Shown piece by piece: positions 26,257-36,100 of a stretch of 64,000 nt of DNA. The notes beneath the pieces are model-generated. The model had not been told where the DNA came from and ran no database searches. It saw nothing but the letters and a program-made list of their open reading frames with translations. A program made the translations under genes and the position numbers. The stretch lies in contig CAAGJW010000080.1 in the NCBI GenBank assembly GCA_900770215.1, positions 3,879 through 67,878 on the forward strand, read 5' to 3'. Positions within the stretch are counted from its first letter, which is position 1. Every line of letters starts with the position of its first letter. The DNA comes from Bacteroidales bacterium (GTDB lineage: Bacteria > Bacteroidota > Bacteroidia > Bacteroidales > Muribaculaceae).

Positions 26257-28074
26257 TCAGAACGTTTTTAGAATTCTAATCAACTTCTCGTTATCTTTAC
26301 GGTCTCTTATTGAGAGGCGTATAAGTTGCATGCCAGTCTCACCCATATTTCGTTTCAGAGAGCAATTGCTAATGATGATGTCATTGTCTATTAGTTTCTG
26401 AGTGAGTTCTGCAGAAGTATATTTGTCAGTAACCTCGCAAAGGAAAAAGTTTGCCTGTGAGGGAATGACCCTTAGGTAAGGGATCTTTTTGAGTTCATTA
26501 TAGAAGCGCTCTCGCTCCTCGGTAAACTTGGCGCAAGCAAGACGATAGTCGTTTGCATATTTTCCAAATATCTGCATGTAAAACTCGGCAAAGGAATTGA
26601 TGTTCCATATGGGCACCTCTTTCTTGATTTTTGCGATCAAGGCTTTGTCGCCCGATGCAAGGATGCCAAGTCGCAAGCCAGGTACGCCATAGGACTTGCT
26701 TATCGATTTCATCACCATCATGTTGGGGAAACTCTCCAGTATCTCATCGTGGAGCACACTGTTGCTATCGTGGTCCGAGGCAAAGTCAACAAAACTCTCA
26801 TCCACGAGCAGGTCAATCTGCTTCTGCTTGCTCCACTGGGCCAACCGCATTATATCGCGCTGGGCAATGAAGTTGCCCGAGGGGTTGTCGGGATTGATGA
26901 GCAACAACAGCTTGATGTCCTTGTCGTCAAAGTAGCTCATGAGGTCGTCGGCTGTGTAGACAAAATCCTTGTTATGGATTACATAAGGTACAATCTGCTC
27001 GGGCTTGAGGCGGTTGGGGTACTCGTCGAATGTAGGAAATACTACTCCTACCTTGGCTTGGGCATGTGATTCCATCACCACCTTTATGAGCTCAGCAGCC
27101 CCATTGCCCACCACGATGTAATCTTGGTTTACTTCGAAGTACTTGCCTGCGAGCAAGGAATTAACCCACATGCCCGATGGATATTCTGAGATCAGGGTGT
27201 CGAAGTTGCTACGCAACTCATCTTTCATGCGTTGCGTGGGGAAGAAGGGATTCACAAGGTAGCAGTAGTCAAGCAACTTGGGGAAACGCCAAAAGCCGCC
27301 ATAACGCTTATGGTACTCATGGTATTTCACCTCGCCTTTACTGAAAATAGTAGAGGCAATGTCAAGGTCTTGAACGTCATCGATTTCATACCACTTGCGA
27401 TCGCCTATAGGAAGTGCCTTGAGACTGGATTTGTGAAGCAGCGTGATGACTCTAAGCACCTGTTCGTAGTACTCGTTGTAACCCATAACTTTGCTATAGG
27501 CTTCCAGGAATGGCACATATTCATGCCGTGAGAAGTCGCGGCTGAATTTGTATATATTTACCGTCTTGTAATAGATATCTACGTCTTCATATCTGAAAGC
27601 TGCCTTGGGCACGAAGTTCACAATGTCGTTCTTGTCGTTGATGCACACCATTGTGCCGTCCATCCACGTCTCATATTTTGCCACCAGTGCCAGGTTGGGC
27701 ACAGGCGAGTCGACGAGCATCTTGAGCATGCTGTCCTCAAAAATAAGGTCTGATTCAAGCAACAAAGTGTCGTCCTCACACAGCTTGTCCTTTGCCATTG
27801 CAAGCGAATAAATGTTGTTGGTCTTCTCGTATAATGGATTTTCAACATATTCAATCTTTAGCACATCATCGTAGCGGTGTCCGATGTACTCTTTGAGTTC
27901 TTTTCCTTTGTAGCCTACGACAAGCACAAGTCGGTCGATGTGTATCTGCACAAGTTGGTTGATGACGCGGTCGATGAGGCTCACGCCGTTTACCTCGACC
28001 ATGCACTTCGTATTGTTTTTAGTATATTTGCCCAGGCGTTTGCCTTGCCCTGCTGCTAATATGATTGCTTGCAT
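26257..28074 (-). CDS. Fusion: LicC-like nucleotidyltransferase plus class I aminotransferase/decarboxylase
   Basis: This 605-residue protein joins two enzymes. Residues 1-235 are a sugar/phosphocholine nucleotidyltransferase (IILAAGQGKRLGKYTKNN, MVEVNGVSLIDRV, LLLESDLIFED). Residues about 255-605 are a fold-type I PLP enzyme of the HisC/CobD type: VVGNGAAELI, LLINPDNPSGNF, LLVDESFVDFAS, the Schiff-base SISKSYGVPGLRLG (Lys), and RLSIRDR near the end. The HisC/CobD group includes the serine-phosphate decarboxylase and serinol-phosphate aminotransferase used in Campylobacter capsule synthesis. I infer that it makes a small phosphorylated amine and activates it with CTP for the LicD proteins. 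The locus is less GC-rich than its surroundings. Confidence 0.82.
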   Translation of the reverse strand: MQAIILAAGQGKRLGKYTKNNTKCMVEVNGVSLIDRVINQLVQIHIDRLVLVVGYKGKELKEYIGHRYDDVLKIEYVENPLYEKTNNIYSLAMAKDKLCEDDTLLLESDLIFEDSMLKMLVDSPVPNLALVAKYETWMDGTMVCINDKNDIVNFVPKAAFRYEDVDIYYKTVNIYKFSRDFSRHEYVPFLEAYSKVMGYNEYYEQVLRVITLLHKSSLKALPIGDRKWYEIDDVQDLDIASTIFSKGEVKYHEYHKRYGGFWRFPKLLDYCYLVNPFFPTQRMKDELRSNFDTLISEYPSGMWVNSLLAGKYFEVNQDYIVVGNGAAELIKVVMESHAQAKVGVVFPTFDEYPNRLKPEQIVPYVIHNKDFVYTADDLMSYFDDKDIKLLLLINPDNPSGNFIAQRDIMRLAQWSKQKQIDLLVDESFVDFASDHDSNSVLHDEILESFPNMMVMKSISKSYGVPGLRLGILASGDKALIAKIKKEVPIWNINSFAEFYMQIFGKYANDYRLACAKFTEERERFYNELKKIPYLRVIPSQANFFLCEVTDKYTSAELTQKLIDNDIIISNCSLKRNMGETGMQLIRLSIRDRKDNEKLIRILKTF

Positions 28075-28244
28075 GCGATTTATGTGTGTAATAGTTGTTA
28101 ATTTCAGTTAGTCCTGTGGGACTTTTTTTATTTTACACAAAAATACAAAAATCGAGAATACACAGAAGCGAGATTTTCGTTTTTTTTCAATACTAAAGCT
28201 AAAGTCCAAGATCATGTAAAGAAAGTTGTTAACTTTGCAGCAAT
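28075..28244. promoter_or_regulatory. Divergent AT-rich spacer
   Basis: This region separates the fusion gene from the exonuclease gene. TAACTTTG at 28230-28237 is a -7 box match that ends 7 nt before the exonuclease ATG, implying an almost leaderless mRNA. No clear -33 box is seen. Nothing coding is visible. Confidence 0.4.
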
Positions 28245-28742
28245 ATGGAGGACTTTGCAGCGATCGACTTTGAGACGGCCAACAGGGAGCCGTCGAGTGT
28301 GTGCTCGGTGGGGGTGGTAGTGGTGCGCGGCGGCGTGATTGTCGACGAGTGCTACAGCTTGATATGCCCCGAGCCCGACTACTACAGCTACTACAACACG
28401 CGGGTGCACGGCCTCACCAAGCGCGACACGGCAGGGGCGCCTGTGTTTCCCACGGTGTGGGCCGGCATTGCGCCGCGCATCGCAGGACTCACGCTGGTGG
28501 CCCACAACAAGGCCTTCGACGAGCGTTGCCTCAAGGCGGTGTTTCGCACCTATGGCATGGATTATCCCGACTACACCTTTGCCTGCACGCTGGCCGCTGC
28601 GCGCCGCAAGTGGAAGCGGGGCGCCGTGCCCGACCACAGCCTCGACACCATTGCCCGGCTGTGTGGCTTCGAGCTCAAGCGCCACCACAATGCCCTGGCC
28701 GACGCCGAGGCTTGCGCCGCCATTGCCATGAAGATCATGTGA
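28245..28742 (+). CDS. DnaQ-like 3'-5' exonuclease
   Basis: This 165-residue DEDDh exonuclease has Exo I AAIDFETAN (Asp8, Glu10), Exo II LVAHNKAFDERCL and Exo III RHHNALADAEACA. It matches the small epsilon-like proteins common in Bacteroidales that lack the polymerase III alpha-binding tail. The role is probably DNA or RNA end trimming in repair; it is unlikely to be the replicative proofreader on its own. Its 3' end lies 28 nt from the convergent menA end. Confidence 0.88.
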   Translation: MEDFAAIDFETANREPSSVCSVGVVVVRGGVIVDECYSLICPEPDYYSYYNTRVHGLTKRDTAGAPVFPTVWAGIAPRIAGLTLVAHNKAFDERCLKAVFRTYGMDYPDYTFACTLAAARRKWKRGAVPDHSLDTIARLCGFELKRHHNALADAEACAAIAMKIM

Positions 28743-28770
28743 CGTGGCCACAGCCTGTGTGGCCTTACTC

Positions 28771-29685
28771 TCACGACAGCACCACAAGCGGAATGATGAG
28801 CAGCAAGGTGAAGATGAGCATGTTGCGCGCAGTGGCACCGAGCAGGGGGTTGAGCTGTGCCCCCTCGCTGCGGCGCAAGCGCATCCAGGTGTAGAAGTGC
28901 ATGTTGATGTAGACTACCGGGGCCAGTAGCGCCCACAGGGGCATGGTGTAGTAGATGCGCAGCCACAGCACGGCAAGCACGCCGAGGGCCAGGAAGCCGT
29001 TGGCCAGATAGGCCAGCCGGGCGGCCGGGCGGCCGAAAACCACCACCGAGGTGCGTTTGCCCGCCTCGCGGTCGTCGTCCACGTCGCGGTAGTTGTTGAC
29101 CAGCAGCACATTCACGCCCATGAAGCCGATGGCAATGCCTGCCATCACGGCATAGGGGCCAAATGTGCCAGCCACGACATAGTAGGTGAAAATCACCGGC
29201 ACCAGGCCGTAGAACAGGAACACCGCCACCTCGCCCAGGGCGTGATAGCTCAACGGATAGGGGCCGGCGCTGTAGGCCAGCGCGCCCAACGCCACCAGCA
29301 CGCCCACGCCCAGGAGCATGAGCCAGTTGTTGTAGTTGTAGCCAGGGTCGACCCAGGCGAGCATGCACAGCCCCACAAGGCAAGTGATGCCCAAGAGTGT
29401 GAACATGACGCGTCGCATGACGGCAGGCTTGATGTCGCCCTCGGTCACGCCGCGCCTGAAGCCCGCACGGCCCTTCTTGTCGGCGCCGCTCTTGTAGTCG
29501 TAGTACTCGTTGGCAAAGTTGGACACCACCTGGGCCAGCAAGGCAAACACAAGGCACAGCAGGGCCGGAGCCATCCTGAAAGCATGGTTCCACTTGGCCA
29601 GTCCCAGGGCGATGAGCACACCGCTGAGCGAGACCGGCAGCGTGCGCAGGCGCACGGCCTCGAGCCATATTTTGAATTGTTTCAT
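28771..29685 (-). CDS. menA: 1,4-dihydroxy-2-naphthoate polyprenyltransferase
   Basis: This 304-residue UbiA-superfamily membrane enzyme has about 8-9 helices. It keeps the two Asp-rich motifs: NFANEYYDYKSGAD and NNYRDVDDDREAGKRT. It joins the prenyl tail to DHNA in menaquinone synthesis. MKQFKIWLEAVRLRTLPVS is the usual MenA start, so the ATG at 29683-29685 is preferred; 84 further nt upstream are open but contain a TAACTTTG -7 box (complement of 29706-29713). Confidence 0.93.
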   Translation of the reverse strand: MKQFKIWLEAVRLRTLPVSLSGVLIALGLAKWNHAFRMAPALLCLVFALLAQVVSNFANEYYDYKSGADKKGRAGFRRGVTEGDIKPAVMRRVMFTLLGITCLVGLCMLAWVDPGYNYNNWLMLLGVGVLVALGALAYSAGPYPLSYHALGEVAVFLFYGLVPVIFTYYVVAGTFGPYAVMAGIAIGFMGVNVLLVNNYRDVDDDREAGKRTSVVVFGRPAARLAYLANGFLALGVLAVLWLRIYYTMPLWALLAPVVYINMHFYTWMRLRRSEGAQLNPLLGATARNMLIFTLLLIIPLVVLS

Positions 29686-29787
29686 GAGCGTTGCAAGATT
29701 TTGCGCAAAGTTACTCATTTTGTTGAAAAATTTATCTACATTTGCGAGACTATATACAATGCACTCCACACAACGACAAGCACAACG

Positions 29788-30813
29788 ATGAACAAGAATC
29801 TGGCACTCATCATCGGCATCATGGCAGCCCTCATGCTATCGGCTTGCACCCATAGGCGCCAGGCCGTGCCCGAGCCGTGCCGCGCGGTGTACTACTGGCG
29901 CACGGTGTTCAGGCTCGACACAGCCGAGCGGCACTTTCTGGCCCGCAACCACGTGAGGAAAGTGTACATGCGCTACTTCGACGTGGTGGCCGGCAAGCAG
30001 GGGCAGCCCGTGCCCAACGCCACCATCAGGTTTGCCCAGGCCGTGCCGCGCGGCATCGAGGTAGTGCCCACCGTGTTTGTCATGAACGACTGCTTGAGCC
30101 AGGACATCGCTCAGCTGGCCCGTCGCATTGTGGAGCGCGTGGCACAGATGAACGCGACCAACGACATTGCCGGCGTGAAAGAGCTGCAAGTCGACTGTGA
30201 CTGGACGCGCTCGACCCAGCGGGTGTACTTCGCCCTCCTGCGCCAGGTGAAGCAAGCGTTGCAGGCACGGGGCATGCGGCTCTCGGTCACCATCAGGCTG
30301 CACCAGCTCGCCATGGCACCGCCACCCTGCGACTACGGCGTGCTCATGATGTACAACACCGGCGACCTCACCCGGGCAGGCGACCGCAACCCGATACTCG
30401 ACCCGCGCGACGTGGCGCCCTACCTGCGGCACATCGCCGGCTACGGGCTGCCGCTGTGTGCAGCCTACCCCGTTTTCAGCTTCAAGCTGCTCTTTGCCGG
30501 CACCACCTACAAAAGCATGCTCTACGACGCCGACCTGACCGACACGCTCGTGTTCCGGCGCGTGGCGCCACAGCGCTATGTGGTGATATCGAGCCGCGAC
30601 CTGCCCTCGTCGCTCACCGACGACTACACCCACGTCGACGTGGGCGACAGTGTGATCGTGCGCCAGGTGCCGGCCACGGTCATTATCAAGCTACACGACG
30701 AGCTGGGCCGCAGGCGGCCGGGCATCAACGACCAAGTGATCATTTATGATTTAGAATCAAGCAATATCAACCACTACAAACAGCAAGACTATGAACAGAT
30801 TTATCACCCTTAG
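29788..30813 (+). CDS. Lipoprotein with DUF3142-like TIM-barrel features
   Basis: This 341-residue lipoprotein has a lipobox (MLSAC). The mature part contains GVKELQVDCDWTRSTQRVYF, RLSVTIRLHQLA and YGVLMMYNTGD, a pattern resembling DUF3142 TIM-barrel proteins (glycosidase-like, uncharacterised). The match is by eye and only moderate. The ATG at 29788 is fixed by the signal peptide; an open frame further upstream is a menA shadow. It overlaps the next gene by 23 nt, so the pair is co-translated. Confidence 0.65.
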   Translation: MNKNLALIIGIMAALMLSACTHRRQAVPEPCRAVYYWRTVFRLDTAERHFLARNHVRKVYMRYFDVVAGKQGQPVPNATIRFAQAVPRGIEVVPTVFVMNDCLSQDIAQLARRIVERVAQMNATNDIAGVKELQVDCDWTRSTQRVYFALLRQVKQALQARGMRLSVTIRLHQLAMAPPPCDYGVLMMYNTGDLTRAGDRNPILDPRDVAPYLRHIAGYGLPLCAAYPVFSFKLLFAGTTYKSMLYDADLTDTLVFRRVAPQRYVVISSRDLPSSLTDDYTHVDVGDSVIVRQVPATVIIKLHDELGRRRPGINDQVIIYDLESSNINHYKQQDYEQIYHP

Positions 30814-33007
30814 CGTCCTGATTGCCACAGCCGCGCTCAGCACAATGGCGTGCATCAACCTCGGGCGGCCCAACTACTACATGTTCAGCCTGTTCAACAG
30901 GGTGGAGATGGGGCGCACCTTCGACAAGCGCGTGCAGCAATACTGGGAAAACTACACCGGCACACGCCTGCAAGACTACCAAGTGAGCGCCCTGGCGAGT
31001 GCCGACCTCGACGACGCGGCCCACAGCGACAACCCCATCGTGAAGAAACTGAGCGGCGATGCCGAGATGATGCGCTATGCCCGCCTGCTGCAACAGTACC
31101 TGCAAGGCTGCCGAGCCCTGAGCAACGACAGCTGGAACTATCCCAGCAAGGAGCAGATAGCCAGTGCCAAGCAGACGATGGCCCAGGTAGGGCGGCAGGC
31201 ACAGGCCTACGCCGGCACCCGGCTCAAGCCGCAATATGCCCTGCTCTATGTGCGCACCCTGGTGGCACGCGACATGTGGGCCGAGGCCGGCCGCTACTGG
31301 GAGTCGACAGCCAGCAAGCTGCCCGAGAGCGTGTTTAAGGACATGATGCGCAACACCTATGCCGGCAGCCTGCTGCGCCAGGGCCGCAAGCAAGAGGCCT
31401 GCCGCATCTATGCCGAGCTGGGCGACATGCAGTCGATCAAGTGGTGCATGCGCCGCCAGCGCAACCTGGCCGGCATCAAGCAGGAGTATGCCGCCGACCC
31501 CAACTCGCCCACCCTGGTCTACCTGGTGCAAGACTTTGTAAACAACGCCCAGGAGACCAAAGACAACAACAACGACCCCGAAGCCATGCGATATATCGAG
31601 GCCACCAGCATCTACGACCGCGAGATCAAGCAGTTTATCGACTTTGCCGCCCAGGTGGTGCGCAGCAAGCAGAGCAACGTGCCCTGCATGTGGCAGAGTG
31701 CAGCCGGCCTGCTGAGCTACATGACGGGCAACGGCGTCCAGGCCGAGCAGATGCTCGACCAAGCCATGGCCATGAAGGGCACACAGCGCATGCTCGACAA
31801 CGCCCGGGCCTGCCGCCTGCTGGTGCACGTGGGCAATACTGCGCAGTACTCGCCTCAGTTCGGCTCATGGGTCAAGCAAGAATTGCAGTGGCTCATGGCC
31901 AAGGGCGAGAGCGAAGAGGGCACGCCGGCCGACAACCACTATGTGGAAGTGCTTGAGCGCGTCACCTTCTCGGCCCTTGCACCCAAATACCGCCAGTGGG
32001 ACCGCACCGGCGCCGTCATGAACCTGCTGGCAATGCCCAACAAGTATGAAAACGCACTGTGGCAAAAGTGCGACAACAACCCCTATGCCAATGATGGATA
32101 TGTAGAATTTCACAGCGACTATAGCCAAGCTCTCGACTCGCTCACTGCCCAGCAGGCCATCGACTACCTGGCCTACACCCAGAGCCGCCCCAGCGACGAG
32201 CTGGAACGCTGGCTGCTCGACTACAACGGCACGAGCCTCGACAAGATGAAAATGACCGACATGATAGGCACCAAGTACATGCGCGAGGGCCAGTGGGCTA
32301 AAGCCCTGCCCTATCTCGAGCAGGTGCCCCTCGGCTACATCTCCAAGCAGGGCATAAGCCGCTACATGGCCCGGCGCGACTATCACATGGCGCGATGGTT
32401 CAAGCGCCAGGTCGTGGACCGCGAGGACGACTGCGAGAGCTGGGACACGCCCGCTGTCGTGAAGCGCAACCAGAAGCTCGACTTCTGCCGCGATGTGCTC
32501 GCACTCGAGCGCGAGCTCAAGGCCGCCACTGGCACCGAGCGGCAGGCCCAGCTGCACTACGAGCTGGCCACGCTACTCTACCAGGCCAGCTACAAGGGCG
32601 ACTGCTGGTACTTGACACGCTACAGCCAGAGCCTCTACGACACCCTGTGCTACAACAGCGAGGCCAACCTGATACAGCAATCGATCGAGCACCTGCGTGC
32701 CGCCCAGAGCGAGGGCACATTTGCAATGCAGGAGAAATGCCTCTACGCCCTGGCCTTCATCCCCCAGGGTGCCAACCTCTTCGACACCTACTACGACTCG
32801 CACTACATGGCCCACAAGCGCCTCAACCGCGCCAGTCCCCGATATGCCGAGATGGCCAACCTGAACAGCTTCTACAACATGCATCCCGCCCGAGTGTCGT
32901 ACTACGTGAGCCATTGCGACGTGCTCAAGCAGTTCAGGAGGCTGAACGCAACGGGCAAGCCGCACAAGAAGAAGAGCACCACAACACGGCGGCGGCGCCG
33001 CAGCTGA
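30791..33007 (+). CDS. Large helical lipoprotein (TPR-like), unknown function
   Basis: This 738-residue protein starts with a signal and lipobox-like STMAC. The rest is almost wholly alpha-helical with short repeated helix pairs (YAGSLLRQGRKQEACRIYAELG; ELATLLYQASYKGDCW), consistent with a TPR or SEL1-like scaffold, and a very basic tail (HKKKSTTTRRRRRS). No catalytic motif was found. It starts within the last codons of the DUF3142-like gene and ends just before a strong terminator, so the two form a compact operon. Confidence 0.7.
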   Translation: MNRFITLSVLIATAALSTMACINLGRPNYYMFSLFNRVEMGRTFDKRVQQYWENYTGTRLQDYQVSALASADLDDAAHSDNPIVKKLSGDAEMMRYARLLQQYLQGCRALSNDSWNYPSKEQIASAKQTMAQVGRQAQAYAGTRLKPQYALLYVRTLVARDMWAEAGRYWESTASKLPESVFKDMMRNTYAGSLLRQGRKQEACRIYAELGDMQSIKWCMRRQRNLAGIKQEYAADPNSPTLVYLVQDFVNNAQETKDNNNDPEAMRYIEATSIYDREIKQFIDFAAQVVRSKQSNVPCMWQSAAGLLSYMTGNGVQAEQMLDQAMAMKGTQRMLDNARACRLLVHVGNTAQYSPQFGSWVKQELQWLMAKGESEEGTPADNHYVEVLERVTFSALAPKYRQWDRTGAVMNLLAMPNKYENALWQKCDNNPYANDGYVEFHSDYSQALDSLTAQQAIDYLAYTQSRPSDELERWLLDYNGTSLDKMKMTDMIGTKYMREGQWAKALPYLEQVPLGYISKQGISRYMARRDYHMARWFKRQVVDREDDCESWDTPAVVKRNQKLDFCRDVLALERELKAATGTERQAQLHYELATLLYQASYKGDCWYLTRYSQSLYDTLCYNSEANLIQQSIEHLRAAQSEGTFAMQEKCLYALAFIPQGANLFDTYYDSHYMAHKRLNRASPRYAEMANLNSFYNMHPARVSYYVSHCDVLKQFRRLNATGKPHKKKSTTTRRRRRS

Positions 33008-33062
33008 ACGGGCTCACGCGGCAAAAGGTTGAACAAAGTTTGCCTAAGTGTAAACATCGTTA

Positions 33063-33099
33063 ATATTGGGTGCTTCCATGAGCGCCCAATATCTTTTTT
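33063..33099 (+). terminator. Rho-independent terminator
   Basis: An 11-bp stem (33063-33073 with 33082-33092; one G-T pair), an 8-nt loop and a run of six T at 33094-33099 form a textbook terminator 56 nt after the TPR-like lipoprotein gene. A TAATTTTG box at 33103-33110 immediately downstream could be the -7 element for the next gene. Confidence 0.88.
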
Positions 33100-33138
33100 A
33101 TGTAATTTTGCGCATCAAAATTTAAAAGTAGGGAAACG

Positions 33139-36100
33139 ATGGACAAGCAAGTTTTCCAGACCGATTCCAAGTCGCGCTGGAACAAGTTTAAAATCACTGT
33201 AGGCACAGTGGTGGTGCTCATAGCTGTGCTGGCAGCCACATTTATCACAATGCTCTTTCTCGAGAGCGCGCCAGGCTTCCCCTTCCACGACAGCTTCAAG
33301 AGCGCGCTGCTGGCCGAGAAGCCGCTCATGAAGAAGAACAAGCTATCGGAGCAGTACAAGGGCTACCGCAAGTTTTTCGACACCGAGAAGGCTCACAGCG
33401 CCTATGTGCAGTGGAAGCAGCAGCACATCAAGAAGTACAACCGCTATGCCGGCCAGAAAGGCTCGGCCGTGTACAAGAACATCGACTCGTGGCAGGCCAT
33501 GCCGGCCGGGCTGCGTGCCGGCTTCTATGTGAACTGGGACCCGCAGTCCTATGCCTCACTCAAGCAGGGCATATCCAAGATGAACCTCGTGCTGCCCGAG
33601 TGGATATTTCTCAACCCGTCGACTCTCAAGGCCGATGTCAAAATCGACGGCAAGGGGCTCTCGCTCATGCGCAAGGCCGGCGTGCCCATCATGCCCATGC
33701 TCACCAATGCCTGGAACGGCGAGTTCAACGCCCGCGGCATCGGGCGCGTGCTGCACAGCCGCAAGCTCACGCAGGCACTCATCGGCCAGCTCGTGAGACT
33801 GTGCAAGAAGCACAACTTTGTGGGCATCAACCTCGACCTGGAGGAGCTCGCCGAGACCGACAACAGCCACCTCACCGCCTTTGTGAGCCAGCTGGGCGAC
33901 GCCCTGCACAGCAACGGGCTCTACCTCACCCAGGACATCATGGCCGGCAACGAGGACTACGACGTGCGCGAGCTGGCCAAGTACAACGACTACCTGTTTC
34001 TCATGGCCTACGACGAGCACAACACGCTCTCAAGCCCGGGCGACATCTCGAGCCAGGACTTCATCGAGAAGAGCGTCGACGACATCGCCCGCAAGATACC
34101 CAACGAGAAAATCGTGCTCTGCATGGCCACCTACGGCTATGACTGGACAGCCAGGGGCGACAACAACCAGAGTGTGTCCTATCACGACGCCATCTCGCGG
34201 GCTGCCGACAGCGGGGCCAGCATCGACTTTGACCAAGACAGCTACGGCTTGAGCTATGCCTACTACGACGACCGGCAAGTGGAGCACCAGGTGTACTTCA
34301 ACGACGCCGCCACCAACTTCAACACCATGCGCTTTGGCTGCGACTACGGGCTGGCCGGCTTTGCCGTGTGGCGCCTGGGCACCGAGGACGACCGCCTGTG
34401 GACGTTCTACAGCCGCAACCTGGTCAAGGACCAGGCGGCACGCCTGCCCGTGGGCACGCTCGAGCACCTGCACGGCAGCCGCCAGGCCAACTACATAGGC
34501 GACGGCGAGATACTCAACCTCATAGGCACGCCGCGCGACGGCCGCTGCCACATCGACATGGACAACACCAGCATTCTCATCGCTGCCGAAGACTACCTGA
34601 CCCTGCCCACGAGCTACGAGCTGCAGAAGTTTGGCAGCTGCGGTCCCAAGGACCTGCTGCTCACCTTCGACGACGGCCCCGACGCCCGATGGACGCCCCA
34701 GGTGCTCGACATCCTCAACAAGCGGCACCTGCACGCCGCCTTCTTCATGGTGGGCATCAACGTCGAGAAGAACCTGCCCATCGTGCGCAAGGTATACGAC
34801 AGCGGCAACGTGATAGGCAACCACACCTTCGACCACCCCAACATTGCCCAGTGCACACGGCGGCACACCGCGATGGAGCTGCGGCTCACGCGCCTGCTCA
34901 TCGAGAGCATCACGGGGCACTCCACACTGCTCTTCCGCGCCCCCTACAATGCCGACAGCGACCCCTCGGGCCGCGACGAGCTACTGCCGCTGGTGGAGGC
35001 GCGACGAGAGAACTACCTCGATGTGGGCGAGAGCATCGACCCCGAGGACTGGGAGCCCGGCGTGACGGCCGACCAGATATACCGCCGTGTGATAAAGGGC
35101 GTGGAAAACGGCAACGGCCACATCATCTTGCTGCACGATGCCGGCGGCACCACCCGCAAGGAAACCCTCAAGGCGCTGCCACGCATCATCGACACCCTGC
35201 AGGCCCGCGGCTACCGCTTCATCACCATTCCGCAGTATCTGCACCGCAGCAAGCAGGTGCTCATGCCCGAAATCGACAAGGGCAAAGAGTACTATGCCAT
35301 GCAGGCCAATCTCACGCTGGCCAGCGGTGTGTACTACATGGGCGACTTCATCAACGCGCTCTTCATCATCTTCCTGGTCCTGGGCATAGGGCGGTTGGTC
35401 TTCATGCTCGCCCTCGTGGTCAAGGAGCACAAGCGCAACCTTGCCCTGCCCAGCAGCCTGCCGGCACAGCCCCCGCTGGTGAGCATCATCGTGCCGGCCT
35501 ACAACGAGCAGGTCAACGTGGTCAACACCCTGCGCAACCTGCTCAAGCAGGACTACCCCAACTACGACATCATCCTGGTCGACGACGGCAGCACCGACGA
35601 CACCTTCAAGGAAGTGACCCGGGCCTTTGCAGGGCACGAGCGCATGCAGCTGCTCACCAAGCCCAACGGGGGCAAGGCCTCGGCCCTCAACTACGGTATC
35701 GCCCACACCCAGGCCCAATATGTGGTGTGTATCGATGCCGACACGCAGCTCTACCACAATGCCGTGAGCCTGCTCATGCGGCACTTCTTTGCCGACAAGC
35801 AAGGCCGCGTGGGTGCCGTGGCCGGCAACGTGAAAGTGGGCAACCGGGTAAACGTGCTCACCCAGTGGCAGGCCATAGAGTACACCACGAGCCAGAACTT
35901 CGACCGCCAGGCCTATGCCGCCATCAACGCCATCACCGTGGTGCCCGGCGCCATAGGTGCCTTCCGCCGCCAGGCCATCATCGATGCCGGCGGGCTCACC
36001 ACCGACACGCTGGCCGAGGACTGCGACCTCACCATGCGCATTCTCAAGGCCGGCTACGTGATAGGCAACGAGAACCACGCCATAGCCATGACCGAGGCGC

